Shown: positions 11,055 to 21,660 of the stretch, one piece after another
Layout: each line of letters starts with the position of its first letter
How positions within the stretch are numbered: the first letter of the stretch is position 1
Assembly: GCA_963575745.1 (NCBI GenBank)
Contig: CAUYUJ010015757.1
Span: 10,001-74,000 of the forward strand
Source of the DNA: Prorocentrum cordatum
Lineage: Eukaryota; Sar; Dinophyceae; Prorocentrales; Prorocentraceae
Direction: 5' to 3'
Length of the DNA: 64,000 bases
Position numbers and translations under genes: made by a program
Notes under the pieces: generated by a model
Told to the model about the DNA's origin: nothing
The model's input: the letters and a program-made list of their open reading frames with translations, nothing else
The model's database searches: none

Positions 11055-11195
11055 CTCATGGGAGCCTCCCGTACCATCTTGCGGGCTCTTGCGAATCGAC
11101 GCTAATTGACGCTACATCGACGCTAATCGAAACTAAACCGACGCTCATCGACGCTAATTCGGCACTAGCTCATCGACTCCCAGACGCTCGTTGAC
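11055..11195 (+). repeat. Dispersed repeat F, copy 2
   Basis: CATCTTGCGGGCTCTTGCGA followed by about seven degenerate units around ATCGACGCTAA. Partner of the copy at 5000-5160. Confidence 0.5.
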
Positions 11196-11469
11196 GCTCA
11201 GGGGTCTGGGGGATGGAGAACATCGCACTTCAGACGGCGCCACCTCGTTCATTCATGGCAGGGCTCCAGCTAAACAATGTTTGTCTGTTCGGTCCGCCTT
11301 TCCTACAAAACAGAACCAACACGAAAACGGTCCACGAGATGGCCCGAACACCGTTTGGCTCGACCCCTGACTCGTGGGCGGCGCTGCGCGATCCCTCCGA
11401 CCTCGTCTGCTCTGGCCCCAGCTGGGAGGCCTGGACTCCGCAAGGGCCCTTTCACTTTGCTTTGGACGC
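11196..11469. other. No gene seen
   Basis: Mixed-composition sequence with overlapping frames, no supported gene. Confidence 0.3.
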
Positions 11470-11675
11470 CCAAAATGGGTACGTACGGAAAGAATGGGTA
11501 CAATGCCCAACAACAAATGTTGTCCCAAACCAACAGCGGCCGCTCTTGGGCAGGCGGCCTTCTGTGTCAAATGGACACAGGCCGCGGCAGCGCGGACCGC
11601 GAGCCTTGCACAAAAATGCACCGGAACTGCTGTTGGGCATCGTACCCATTCTTTCCGTACCCATTTCGTTCGTGC
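11470..11675 (+). mobile_element. Foldback element with GGGTACGGAAAGAATGGGTAC arms
   Basis: The left arm AAATGGGTACG...GAAAGAATGGGTACAAT is mirrored by ATCGTACCCATTCTTTCC then GTACCCATTT. The arms also share TGCCCAACA. The arm motif GTACCC...TTTCCGTGCCCAT recurs near 55225-55270 and 55595-55630, so this is a dispersed family. Confidence 0.7.
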
Positions 11676-12234
11676 CGATGTCGGCGGTGGACAAACCTCC
11701 CTTTAGCAAACCTCCCCTTAGTGAAATCGGCCTGGGACCGAAACCGACGGACCTGGACCCGCAAAAATGACGGCCGCGACGCCCTCTCGCGAACCGAAAA
11801 CGGCCAATTCCTTAATCGACGCGTCAGGGTAGGAGGTCTATCCACCTCCGACGATGGGCACTGTGGCCATCGAGTCCGCATCGAAGCGGGCACGGCACGG
11901 CACGCAGGCATGGCACCGTGCCCTGCAGCTCGAAAGGCACGGGAGCACGGTACGGCGGCACGGCGCACGGCGCGCACGGCGCGCGGGCGCGGCACGGCCG
12001 AGGACCTCCGCGCAGGGAGTCTCTCCGAGGGGGCTTCGGCAGACCCGCGGCAGCCAAGCGTGGGCCGGGCGAAAGGGGGGATAGCAAAGGGGGGGTTTGC
12101 GAGCGGCATCGGCTCGTCGGAATCTCGACATCGAGTCAGATCGGACTGGCCGAAATCGATGCCGAATCGGATCGATCGGGTCCAAATGGACCATGTGCGG
12201 CTCCACTCTGCAGCCACATCTAAAGGGACCCAGG
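11676..12234. other. No gene seen; GAATCGGATCGG-type repeat text
   Basis: A GGCACGGCAC-rich segment (about 11885-12000) and a GATCGGA/GAATCGGATCG segment (12100-12180). The second resembles text near 19370-19500 and 61130-61330. Confidence 0.35.
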
Positions 12235-12235
12235 G

Positions 12236-12256
12236 ACACACACACACACACACACA
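12236..12256 (+). repeat. (CA)n
   Basis: About ten CA units. Confidence 0.9.
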
Positions 12257-12627
12257 TGAATAGACACACATCTCAGGATTCAACATATTTCCTCATAAGT
12301 TCTGGGTCTTCATCTTCCCACCCACTTTCCATATTGATAGTTTCTTGGGAGTCGACGGTTAATTGTGTCAGTGTGTTGTTCCCCTCCTGAACATCTACCA
12401 GGCATACCCAGGCTACGATCCCCCGCGCTGTTTGTGCCATATGGTGACTGCCGCGTGCCACCCAGCCGTGCGAGAGCACACGGCACAGTGACGCGCCGAT
12501 CGTCGAACCTGGTGAGCACACAGAGGACAAGTGTTCAGAGCTCGACACCACCATCATCACCTCCTGCCTCCTCGTTAGCCTCCCATGAGCCTGTTGTCGT
12601 GAACAGTGAGCTGCTTTCAAAAACGAG

Positions 12628-12870
12628 CATACGAAAGAGAGAGAGGGAAAGAGAAAGATAATGAGAGAGGGAGTAAGCGAGCGAGGGATGGGCAGAAAGA
12701 GAGAAAGAGGGAGAGGGAGGGGCTCAGAGATAGAGAGGGAGATACACACCTCTTCCTTCCTCATCGTTCTTCCTGCTCCTCTTCCATTGCTTGCGTGAGA
12801 ATAATGAAGAACAGAAGCGCTGACAGACTTCTGCATACACGTACTTCTACAATTATGTGTGTGTGTGTTT

Positions 12871-12937
<67 letters not shown>

Positions 12938-12940
12938 CGT
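12628..12940 (+). repeat. (GA)n-rich tract
   Basis: Imperfect GA repeats at 12628-12750 and nearly pure GAGAGA at 12870-12938. Mixed sequence lies between. Confidence 0.9.
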
Positions 12941-13275
12941 CGTCGCCAATCCCCTCCAAAATGAGGAACGAACCGAGAAAATAAGAGTCGTTGTTAAGTC
13001 GATTCCCCATCCCCTTTTCCCTTCCCTGAAGGCGGGTGTGGTGGGGGGGGAGGGGGTGGGTGTTGGGAGAAAGGGATCCCGGGTGAATTTACCAGCTCCC
13101 GGGGGATCCCGGGTGATCCCACCTGTGGACAGGGGGGGCAGGGAGGGTTCCCCATGTGGGATGGGGTCGGCCCTGGTCCTGGCCCTGGCCTCAGCCCAGG
13201 GGTCTTAGGAGGGATCCCCGGGGTCCTGGTGGAGGTCCCGCCTTCAGGGTCGGCGGCACTGGCCGTAAGGCCTTC

Positions 13276-13316
13276 ACAATATGTAGAGAGAGAGAGAGAG
13301 ACAGAGAGAGAGGGAG
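13276..13316 (+). repeat. (GA)n
   Basis: A GA run directly after the segment CCTTCAGGGTCGGCGGCACT. That segment duplicates 10893-10925, which itself directly follows the TCG array. Confidence 0.85.
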
Positions 13317-13667
13317 CAATGTATGTATACATGTTCAACTGATTCATCTGCTAAACTGATACATCAACGACGATGTGTGGCAACATGGATGTTCTTGATG
13401 ATGATGGCGATCAAAACGGCGACGATGTAAAAATATGAGGTCCCGCTGGGTATTCTGATTGATAAACGGGAAGGAAGATGGTACAATATGGCTGCATAGG
13501 GAGGACACATCAAGATGTAATGATGGTGTGCGCGTGTGAGCACGCGGCTAATGCCGACATGTAAGTGGGATTGGGACGACACCCCGAGTGCTGCGACATC
13601 AATTCTCTGTGTGTGTGTGTGCTGACCTCTCCCTCTTCCTCTGCTCCTCCTCCCGCTCCGTTCCACC

Positions 13668-13914
13668 TTTTTTTTTTTTTCTCTCTCTCTCTCTCTCTCT
13701 CTCTGCGCACCGCTTCGCACCACCAACGGCCGTCGGGCGACCGCAGGCGGGCGGAACCTTCTCCGCCAAAGCTCACGGCGCGTCACGCATCCGCCCGCTC
13801 AGGCCGTGCCGCGCCACCTATATATTTCTCTCTTTCTCTCTCTCTCTCTCTTTTTGTCTCTCTCTCTCTCTCTCTCTTTTTGTCTCTCTCTCTCTCTCTC
13901 TCTCTCTCCCTCCA
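13668..13914 (+). repeat. (CT)n tracts
   Basis: A T run then CT repeats at 13680-13704, and CT repeats with CTTTTTGT interruptions at 13826-13912. Confidence 0.9.
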
Positions 13915-14639
13915 TTAATACTATGTGCATCTTTGCTCAAGCAAGAGTGCGCGAGGCGCAGAGAGATCAGCACCGCTCCGTGAGCCAGCGCAGGCCGCCA
14001 CGCACGAACTGCGGGCACGCGCGCGTGCGCGCGTGGGCTCAAGCAATCCCGTGCGAACGCATTTTTGTCAGCGGCGAGGCGGCGAACTCCGCTCCAGCGA
14101 GAAGCTAGGTAGGGGCACAGACCAGCGGATTGGCCGGCGAGCAAAGAGGGGGGGACGGCCTAGAGGAAGGAAACACGCTCAGACGCCGGAGAGTTCGACG
14201 ATGAGCGGCCGCGGGGGGCAGCAGCCGCCGTGGCGAACCCCCCCCGTGTGAACACAGGCCGTTGCGGCTGTCCAATCGCGCAGGCTGCTCGATGTCGATC
14301 GGTTGCGGGCCACTGGCGGCCTTCACCCTCGAGCGCCCGCGGTGGGGTCGCCGCCGCGTCGACACGGCGCGGACCTGCCGCAGCGCGGGTTATGCTGGCC
14401 CCAATCCCCGACCTTGTCGGACATCCGACGCGGCAAGACAGCTGAGCTCAGCCAGGGGATGTACGCTGGGGGGGGGCGTCCATCCCCGAACTGGTGCTCA
14501 TCCGAATAATTTTTCCCCTGGGGGTGCATCCCCGAATCCCCCTGCTGTCTGACGCGGCATGTGGCTCCGCATATCCTAGGATGCAATTCTTGAAACTACT
14601 TGGACGCCGCCGACTTCTTCACCTCCCCTCCCTGCTCTG
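13915..14639. other. No gene seen
   Basis: GC-rich mixed sequence with a GGGGGGG-bearing pair of GCATCCCCGAA/GTCCATCCCCGAA motifs around 14480-14545. No supported coding region. Confidence 0.3.
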
Positions 14640-15150
14640 CCACTTCCCTCAGACTCACTTCACTCGGACTCACTCACACTCAGACTCTCTCATGTTCATA
14701 CCAACTCACACTCATATTCAATCATACTCAGACTCACTCACACTCAGACTGACTCCCACTCAGGCTCACTCATACTCAGACTCACCCATACGCAGACTCA
14801 CTCGCACTTAGACACACTCACACTCAAGCTCACACTCAGACTCATTCATACTCAGACACGCGCCACGCTCAAACTCCCCTACAAAGACTCAGTCATACTC
14901 AGACTCACTCAAACTCAGACTCACGCACACTCAGGCTCACTTAGACTCCCTCAAACTGAGAATCACTCATACTCAGACTCACTCACATTTCTGACATACT
15001 CCGGCTCAGACTCAGAGTCTCTCTCAATCACAATCAGGCTCACTCATTCTTAGTATCACTCGCACGCAATCTCCCTCATATTCAAACTCACTCATGCTCA
15101 GACTCACACGCAAACCTACTTCTCAAATTCATACGCAGCGACACTCAGAC
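14640..15150 (+). repeat. Degenerate (CACTCAGACT)n tandem repeat
   Basis: Dozens of imperfect 10-12 base units of the type ACTCACTCAGACTCACTCAT. The same sequence reappears near 15795-15840 and 55985-56150. Confidence 0.9.
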
Positions 15151-15555
15151 GAGCGAGGCGCCGGTTTCAGCACCCCCAGGGTGAACCGCCAGCGGGTAGG
15201 ACACTCGCCAATTCGCGGCCAGATTGTGGGGACGTCTCCTGTTTGGTGGCCTGGAGTTCGGTGCTTTTAGAATCGACTGTGAGGATGCCTCGAGCGAGGC
15301 GCTGGCTTCAGCACTCCATGGGGGAGCCGCAAGGGTGTATAGGACACTCGCCCGTTCGTGGCCAGACTGCGGGGATGCCTCGAGCAGCAATTTGGTTTTT
15401 TGGTGGCTCGGACTGCGGTGCTTTCGGAGCAGATTCCGAGGATGTCTGGAGCGAGGCGCCGGTTTCAGCACCCCGAGGGGGGGCCGCCAGGAGTTAGGAC
15501 ACTCGCCCGTTCGCGGCCAGATTGTGGGGATGCCTCGAGCGAGGCGCTTGGTTTG
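15150..15555 (+). repeat. About 150-bp tandem repeat, three units
   Basis: Unit landmarks are GAGCGAGGCGCCGGTTTCAG, TAGGACACTCGCC, CGGCCAGATTGTGGGGA and GATTCCGAGGATGTC. Units start near 15150, 15291 and 15449, the last truncated. It is related to the array at 56155. Confidence 0.75.
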
Positions 15556-15676
15556 CGCCTTCGACTCCTCTCCATTCAGAGCCCCATGATGACCGCGATG
15601 TAGCAGGCAAAACTTTCCCACACTGCGGGATCTGCCAAGTGGCCGGCGGTGGTACTGCAGTGCCCAGCCCACACGT

Positions 15677-15737
15677 CGTCGTCGTCGACGACGTCGTCGT
15701 CGTCTTCGTCGTCGTCATCTTCGTCGTCGCTCTCGAA
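15677..15737 (+). repeat. (CGT)n microsatellite
   Basis: CGT/TCG triplets with CTTCGTC variants. Confidence 0.9.
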
Positions 15738-15892
15738 GATCAGTCGTCGTGTTTCGCCGAAGCATCCAGCTGAGACAGACACGCGACCCTCAGACCTACT
15801 CACGCTCCGACTCACTCATACTCGTACTCGCTCAGTCACATTCAAGGAATCAACTCGACGTCGTCGGACCCGTCGTCTACGCGGAAGCGCTT

Positions 15893-16200
15893 TCACACCC
15901 ACCCACACACACAGCACACACACATCACACACAACACACAACACACAACATAAATAATACATAACAGACATAATATATAATACACAACACATAGCACACA
16001 CAGCACACACATAACACACAACACACACAACAATTACACAACACACAGCACACACCACACAACATTCACTTACACACATTTACACACACTTGCGCACACT
16101 CTTACGCACAATTACACACACACCCTTACACACCTACACTTATACATACTTGCACACACTTAAATTTACACTTTCACTTACACTTGCACTTGCACACGCT
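15893..16200 (+). repeat. CA-rich degenerate repeat
   Basis: CACACA/ACATAACACAC text followed by TTACACACACTT-type units. Confidence 0.9.
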
Positions 16201-16489
16201 CACTGCGGGATTCATGACATGAGATGCACATCTGGGGAACTCGGGGAGTGGGGGCGAGACATCGCCTGCGATACCGCATCTTTCCCGCCCACGACCGGGG
16301 AGACATAAGACTCGAGCTGTGGGGTTCGAATTTGAATGACAGGGCCGTCAAACAAAAAATATTGGGACCCCATATGAAATTTTGAACCGAGCTCCCGCTG
16401 CAAACACCTCACAAACGCTGGACCGTCCAAAAACAGCGGCAAACCCGAATCCCGGCAAACGTCCCAGCACCGCGGCGACATTCCTTGGC

Positions 16490-16652
16490 GGCGCGCACAC
16501 GGGGGTAGGGGGAGGGGGGAAAGCTTCTTAGGAGGCTGCTTCTTAGTAGAAGGCGCTGTCTACAGAGAAGGCCCGCACCTCCTATGAAGCAGGGGGGCTT
16601 CCGCGAAGCCTCCCCCCCTCCCCCTGCCCCCCTCTGCGCGTGACCTCCTCCT
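16490..16652 (+). mobile_element. Family D foldback element, copy 2
   Basis: AGGGGGGAAAGCTTCTTAGG on the left mirrors GCTTCCGCGAAGCCTCCCCC on the right. The loop CTACAGAGAAGGCCCGCAC resembles the copy at 35577. The ends are CACACGGGGGTAGGG and CTCTGCGCGTGA. Confidence 0.6.
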
Positions 16653-16860
16653 CCTTCTCTTCGTTCTCCTCCTCCTCCTCCTCCTCCTCTTCTTCCTCCT
16701 CCTCCTCCTCCTCCTCCCCCTCCCCCTCCCCCTCCTCCTCCTCCTCCTCCGCCTCCTCCGATTCCTCCGCCCCCTCCGCCTCCTCCGAGTCCTCCGCCTC
16801 CTTCGCCGCCTCCGCCCCCTCCCCATCCTTCTCCTCCTCCTCCTCCTCCCCCTCCTGTTC
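16646..16860 (+). repeat. (TCC)n microsatellite, imperfect
   Basis: TCC/CTC triplets with CCC and CGC variants. Confidence 0.95.
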
Positions 16861-16887
16861 TATTCCATCTCCTTGTAGAGAATCCTC

Positions 16888-16964
16888 CCTGTCGCACCCC
16901 GAAGCTAGTTTTTAGGGCGGGCCGGGCGTTTCGCCTGAAACTTCCTCATCATGTGCGACTCTAA
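16888..16964 (+). repeat. Left border of the inverted duplicated locus
   Basis: The segment GTCGCACCCCGAAGC...GGGCGGGCCGGGCGTTTCGCC...ACTTCCTCA is found inverted at about 62525-62600. Confidence 0.7.
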
Positions 16965-17578
16965 AGCTTAAAAAGTGGGAGCAACTTCACAGATGAAGGC
17001 GGGTCGCTTTCAAAATGTGGCTTTCGCCTTAGCGCCGCGCACATTTGTTTCAACTAAACAAATACAAGAGCTTCACGGATCGAGGGCGGGTCGTTTTCAG
17101 CATGTGGCTCTCCCCTTAGCGCCGCGCACACTCGTTTCAAACATTTAAAAGAGTTTCACGTATTGAAGGCGGACCGTTTTCAAAATGTGGCTCTCGCCAT
17201 AGCGCCGCGGACGCTCGCTTCAAACATTTAAGAGGGTTCCACGGATTGAAGGCGGGTCTTCTTCACACTGTGGCTCTCGCCTTAGCGCCGCGCACATTCG
17301 TTTTAACAATACAAGAGCTTCACGGATTGAATGCGAACCGTTTTCAAAATGCGTCTCTCTCCTTAGCGCCGCGCACATTCGTTTTAAAAAGTTACAAGGG
17401 TTTCACGGATTGAGGGCGGGCCCTTTTTAAAATGTGGCTCTCGTCTTAGCGCCGCGCACATTCGTTCTTTCAACGTTGCACGAGTTTCACGGATTGAGGG
17501 CGGTTCCTTTTCAAACTGCGGCTCTCGCCTTAGCGCCGCGCACATTCGTTGAACAAATGACAAGAGTTTCACGGATTC
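16965..17578 (+). repeat. Tandem array, about 82-95-bp unit
   Basis: Unit landmarks are TTCACGGATTGAAGGCGGG, TTTTCAAAATGTGGCTCTCG and CCTTAGCGCCGCGCACATTC. Seven units are recognisable. The same repeat is inverted at 62325-62520 (two units) and diverged and inverted at 38220-38770. Confidence 0.85.
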
Positions 17579-17895
17579 CCAGATCAGCGTACCAGAAATA
17601 GCGATTGAAAAGATTCAAGAATTTGCGGGCGCAATAGTTGTGTTGATTCGCTGTGTTGAAGTCCCAGACATTGCGTTCTGGCACGTCCTGGATCGTCAAG
17701 ACGCAGCAGTCAGGTTGATATGTGGCGTTGAAATCCCGAGAACAACGTTTTGGCACGCTTCAGGATCTTTACACTGTTGTCTTCCAGCGGGGCAATTCCC
17801 TCAATGGAAATGAACCGTTGCAGAGGCCTGTGAAGTGGGAGCTTGGAGGGAGGGTAAATTCCAACGTCGTTGATGACTCTTGGGTTTCCACTGGT
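17579..17895 (+). repeat. Right part of the duplicated locus, no gene
   Basis: Mixed-composition sequence with GCCTGTGAAGTGGGAGCTTGG, GAACCGTTGCAGAGG and GAAATCCCGAGAACAACGTT. These are mirrored inverted at 61995-62325. Predicted peptides such as RELPRWKTT occur in both copies but sit in short frames, so I do not call a gene. Confidence 0.65.
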
Positions 17896-18358
17896 CCTCC
17901 TCCTCCTCCTCCTCCACCTCCTCCACCTCCTCCACCTCCACCTCCACCACCTCCTCCGCCTCCGCCTCCGCCTCCACCTCTGCCTCCCCCTCCGCCTCCT
18001 CCTCCGCCTCCGCCTCTGCCTCCACCTCCGCCTCTGCCTCCGCCTCCTCCTCCTCCTCCTCCTCCTCCCTCCTCCTCCTCCTCCCCCCCCTCCTCCTCCT
18101 CCTCTCCTCCTCCTCTCCTCCTCTCCTCCTCCTCCTCCTCTCCTCCTCCTCTCCTCCCTCCCCTCCTCCTCCTCCGCCTCCGCCTCTCCTCCTCCTCCTC
18201 CCTCCCTCCTCTCCGCCCTCCGCCTCCTCCGCCTCCTCCGCCTCCTCCTCCTCCTCCTCCTCCTCCTCTTCTTCTTCTTCTTCTTCTTCTTCCTCTTCCT
18301 CTTCCTCTCCTCCTCTCTCCTCCTCCTCCTCCTCCTCCCTCCTCTCCTCCTCCTCCTC

Positions 18359-18389
<31 letters not shown>

Positions 18390-18413
18390 TCCCCCTCCTC
18401 CACCCTCCCAGAT
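17896..18413 (+). repeat. (TCC)n microsatellite, about 520 bp
   Basis: The longest pyrimidine array of the window, with TCC/CTC/CGC variants and a TTC run near 18268-18300. Open frames here are artefacts of the triplet repeat. Confidence 0.97.
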
Positions 18414-18617
18414 CTCACGCCTCCCCGACACGCCTCCCCCCACCTGGCCTCGCGGCTCGCACCGCAGCTGGTAGTCCCGCTGGCCTGCGGGCGCGGGCCG
18501 CCGCGGGCTCCGACCCCCAGGCGCGCGCGCGCGACCTCGGCCGCGGGCGGCCCGGACAGCGCGCAGGAGGCGCCGACACTGCAGGGTGGCCCTGGCCAGG
18601 CACAGCAGTGGCGCATG
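18414..18617. other. GC-rich spacer, no gene
   Basis: Nothing supportable. It ends at the family E element. Confidence 0.3.
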
Positions 18618-18857
18618 TTGAGCAGGGACCGACCGTTCTGGGTCCCGGCATTCCTATAGTCCTACCACGAAATGTTCTTAGAACCCCAAAAATCTTCTAA
18701 GAACAAAACAATGTTCTTAGAACATAAGCCCGATGTGCTATAACAAGACAGTCCCAGCCAGAAATGTTCTAAGAACATTTTGTGGGAACCACGAAAGCTT
18801 CTTAGAACATTGTTTGGTAGTGCTATACGCGAGCCAGGACGCTTCGCCACTGCTTGA
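18618..18857 (+). mobile_element. Family E terminal-inverted-repeat element, copy 2
   Basis: The left end TTGAGCAGGGACCGACCG and the right end CAGGACGCTTCGCCACTGCT with TGA mirror each other. The interior has six GTTCTTAGAAC-like palindromes and an uninterrupted CATAAGCCCGATGTGCTATA. That last segment serves as the empty site for the insertion in the copy at 33541. Confidence 0.75.
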
Positions 18858-18994
18858 GCATAGGTACCTCCCACTGGCAGGAGCACTCGGCCCTCCAAGC
18901 CCAGGCCCCCCAGCCTTCGCCGCCGCGCTGGGGCCCCTGGAGGTGGGCGGCCAAGACGAGGCCAGGGCGAGGATAACATCGGGGCAGAGCAAAT

Positions 18995-19110
18995 CGAGAA
19001 ACTCTCTGAGCTCCGGCGTTTCGGAGGGATGTCTCGGGCGCCGCGGCCTTCTCAGAGCGTTCCGGAAAGAGCCGAGAAGGTTCCAGGACGCCCTGGAACG
19101 GATCTATTCT
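18995..19110 (+). repeat. Family G dispersed repeat, copy 1
   Basis: AATCGAGAAACTCT, GATGTCTCGGGCGCCGCGGC, CTTCTCAGAGCGTTCC and GAACGGAT. Other copies are at 36205, 40205 and 60970. Confidence 0.7.
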
Positions 19111-20076
19111 CGTCCCAGCCCCGTCCGGCCAGGGCCGTGCTGGTCCCTGGCACGGTGCACGCGCCCTCCCAGAGGGCGCGCACACCCTCCGCTGGTGGTT
19201 CAAAGATGGGGTCCTGAGGGATGGGGTCCTGAGGACGAGGTGCCTCAAGCAGCATACAAGATGCGGCCTTGGAAGGCTTCCTGTCCTGCGGGGCCCCCAT
19301 CCCTCAGGACCCCAGCTTTGAACCACGGGATCCTGGGGCCCAGGGCAAGATCAGCCAGCCTCGGGTCCGGAACTCAGATCGGATCGGATCGGGCCGCATC
19401 GGCACGAGGCCGGACTCGAACAGGACCGGCAGGATGCACGACGGCGCCCTGTGAGCATCGGCACGCATCGGGTCGTCGGAATCTCGGGGTCGAATCGGAC
19501 CCAGCCAGCCAAGATCGATACCCGTCGGTCGGAGTATGTAGATAAAACCATGAAGTAGGAAGGCGGATCAAGTAGATTGGGTTCAGGCCCTCCCAGAGAA
19601 TCACGAGCACACAGCAAAAGCATATCGATTCTTGAAGCAGGAAGGCGCTCGAAGTAGATTGGGATCTGGGAATCCAGAAATAATACCTGCTTTCAACGGC
19701 CGACGTGTACCAAATCGGATCAGGACGAAAAGCCAGCCCTAGAGAAGTGGTCCGGACCTCTGGGGCCCACGCATCGAAAAAACTGGAGCAGCTGGGCGTC
19801 TGGGTCTGCAGAGGCAGACCAGGGCAGGAATTCGTGTCGGAGGGAGGGCGCGGGCCCACAAGGCACGGCCCGCAGCTCTGCCCTCTGCCCCCCCCCCCCC
19901 TGAAAACAAGGCAGGGCGGCGAGGGGCACGAGGCGGCATGCTGGCGGGGAGGGCGCCCCCCCCCCGCCCCCCACTAGAAAAAAACCTGCGCGCACCTCTC
20001 TTCGCGGGCGACTCGTCTGGGCTGTGCGGGCTGCGCCGGAGACGCCTGGTGGCGTGGCCCCCTTCCCGGTCCCCTG
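19111..20076. other. No supported gene
   Basis: Includes an imperfect inverted pair around ATGGGGTCCTGAGG (19205-19235) and ATCCCTCAGGACCCC (19300-19315), then GATCGGATCGGATCGGGC text at 19375-19500. No protein family recognised. Confidence 0.3.
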
Positions 20077-20451
20077 CTAGAGCCCGCCGCGTGGGGGGGT
20101 CTCCAGGGCGGTCGCGGTGGCCCTCCTCGGGGGGGGGGGCGGCCCTCGAGGGCTCCGCGTGTGGCCGCGCGGGGCCGTGCAAGGGCCGAGGGGTGGGCTT
20201 TTTCCCTGCCCAGCGGCCGGTGGCCGACCCGAGGAGTCCACGCCGACCATGCCCAGAGGTTTACGTCGGTGTCGTTCTTGCGCCGTCGACTTGGCGCCGA
20301 TGTCGACGACGGCGGCGATGAGCGGCCAGGGCCCCCAGGCCCCCAACGGGCCCGCCACGGCTGGCACCGCGCCCGCGGGGGGGCCTCCGCTGATGAAGCC
20401 CCTGGCGGAGCCGACGTGGTCGAAGACGTCGACCTTGATGGAGCCGCAGTC
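20077..20451 (-). CDS. Possible coding exon, unknown protein
   Basis: On the minus strand an open frame runs from an AG acceptor-like site (TGCCCAG before 20451) to a stop at 20077. It starts DCGSIKVDVFDHVGSARGF and continues ISGGPPAGAVPAVAGPLGAW and PLIAAVVDIGAKSTAQER. The first 75 or so residues look protein-like: balanced, with alternating hydrophobic and charged residues. The C-terminal part turns into compositional PRG-rich text. There is no upstream ATG in the frame, so if real it is an internal or terminal exon. I recognise no family. A compositional accident on GC-rich DNA is the main alternative. Confidence 0.3.
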   Translation of the reverse strand, partial: DCGSIKVDVFDHVGSARGFISGGPPAGAVPAVAGPLGAWGPWPLIAAVVDIGAKSTAQERHRRKPLGMVGVDSSGRPPAAGQGKSPPLGPCTAPRGHTRSPRGPPPPPRRATATALETPPRGGL

Positions 20452-20614
20452 CTGGGCACCAGGGCAGAATCAGGCTAGAGTCAGGTTTTGCTGCATATTC
20501 GGGGGTCCTTGTCTGTCTCAACGCGCCGCTGTCCAAGTCGAATCCGCGTCAAATCATTACCTTCTCTTCGGGCATATCTAGAAGACGAACACCTGCATAC
20601 ACATGACATCTCGA

Positions 20615-20690
20615 AGGTCCACGAGGATTTCCGGGATCCGCGCTGGAACCCCCTCCCTGGCGCGCGGGGGGTACAAAGCAAATCAGAAAA
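20615..20690 (+). mobile_element. Family A foldback element, left half only
   Basis: GAGGATTTCCGGGATCCGCG then CTGGAACCCCCTCCCTGGCG matches the left arm and middle of family A. No right arm follows, so this is a truncated copy. Confidence 0.55.
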
Positions 20691-20847
20691 GCCCGTGTTG
20701 ACCTCCGAAATTTGTCTGTGCTGGCTCCTCGAAATTTCCAACCCCGTTGCCCCTGACTGGTGGCACTGGCCAGTTTCCAGCGTCCCCCCCCAAGAATCTA
20801 TCGGAGCGTTGGGTATGGAAAACTCCTGCTCTCATAGAAGAAAGAAA

Positions 20848-21056
20848 AGAATAATAATCCGCCGGCCCCCTTGTGGGGCCACCAGACTGTAGGACGAGGG
20901 TTTGCTGTTCCCTGCGCCAGTTCCAGTTTCCAGTTTCCACTGTTACGGTTCTGCTTCTTGTTGCTTACTGTTCCTTGTTGATGGACCGCGCGGGGCAAGG
21001 GGAGCCGAAAAGCACACTGGTTGGCACCTCCCGGGAGCCATCTCAGAATTTCTTGT
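20848..21056 (+). repeat. Direct repeat, copy 1, before the 73-bp array
   Basis: GCCCCCTTGTGGGGCCA then TGCGCCAGTTCCAGTTTCCA, a CTGCTTCTTG segment, CGCGCGGGG and GGAGCCGAAAAG. The same order recurs at 21900-22100. Confidence 0.7.
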
Positions 21057-21064
21057 CGAAATTG

Positions 21065-21660
21065 ACACCCTCACGCAGATCGGCGAGGTCAGGGTCCACA
21101 AACACATGGGATTTGCCACATTTCTGAAATTCGCCAGCACCCCTCACGCAGATCGGCGGAGTCAGGGTCGGGAAACCAATAAGATTGGACAAATTTGTGA
21201 AATTCGGCGGCGCCCCTCACGCAGATCGGCGGAGTCAGGGTCGGAAAACCAATGGGATTTATCACATTTCTGAAAGTCGGCGGCACCCATCACGCAGATC
21301 GGCGGAGCCAGGGTCGAAAAACCAATTGGATTTGCCACATTTCTGAAAATCGGCGGCACCCATCACGCAGATCGGCGGAGTCAGGGTCGAATAACCAATT
21401 GGATTTGCCACATTTCTGAAATTCGGTGGCACCCCTCCTGCAGATCGGCGCAGTCAGGATCGAAAAACCAATGGGATTTATCACATGTCTTGAAATTCGG
21501 TGGCCCCCCTCACGCAGATCGGCGGGGTCAGGGTCGAAAAACACATGGGATTTGTCACATGTCTTGAAATTCGGAGGCCCCCTTCACGCAGATCGGCGGG
21601 GTCAGGGTCCAAAAACATGAGGGATTTGCCACATTTCTGAAATGCTGTGGGAACCTCAGT
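21065..21660 (+). repeat. Satellite array, about 73-bp unit, eight copies
   Basis: Unit landmarks are CACGCAGATCGGCGGAGTCA, GGGTCGAAAAACCAAT, GGATTTGCCACATTTCTGAA and ATTCGGCGGCACCC. Units start near 21071, 21144, 21217, 21290, 21363, 21437, 21511 and 21585. Divergence between units is low. Confidence 0.95.

Noticed and set aside
17722-18660. Frames of 220-276 residues rich in Pro, Leu or Ser
   Set aside because: They translate the TCC array in each frame; length reflects the lack of stop codons in the triplet repeat.
21065-21660. CRISPR-like array of 73-bp units
   Set aside because: The whole unit is repeated with no unique spacers, and the genome looks eukaryotic.
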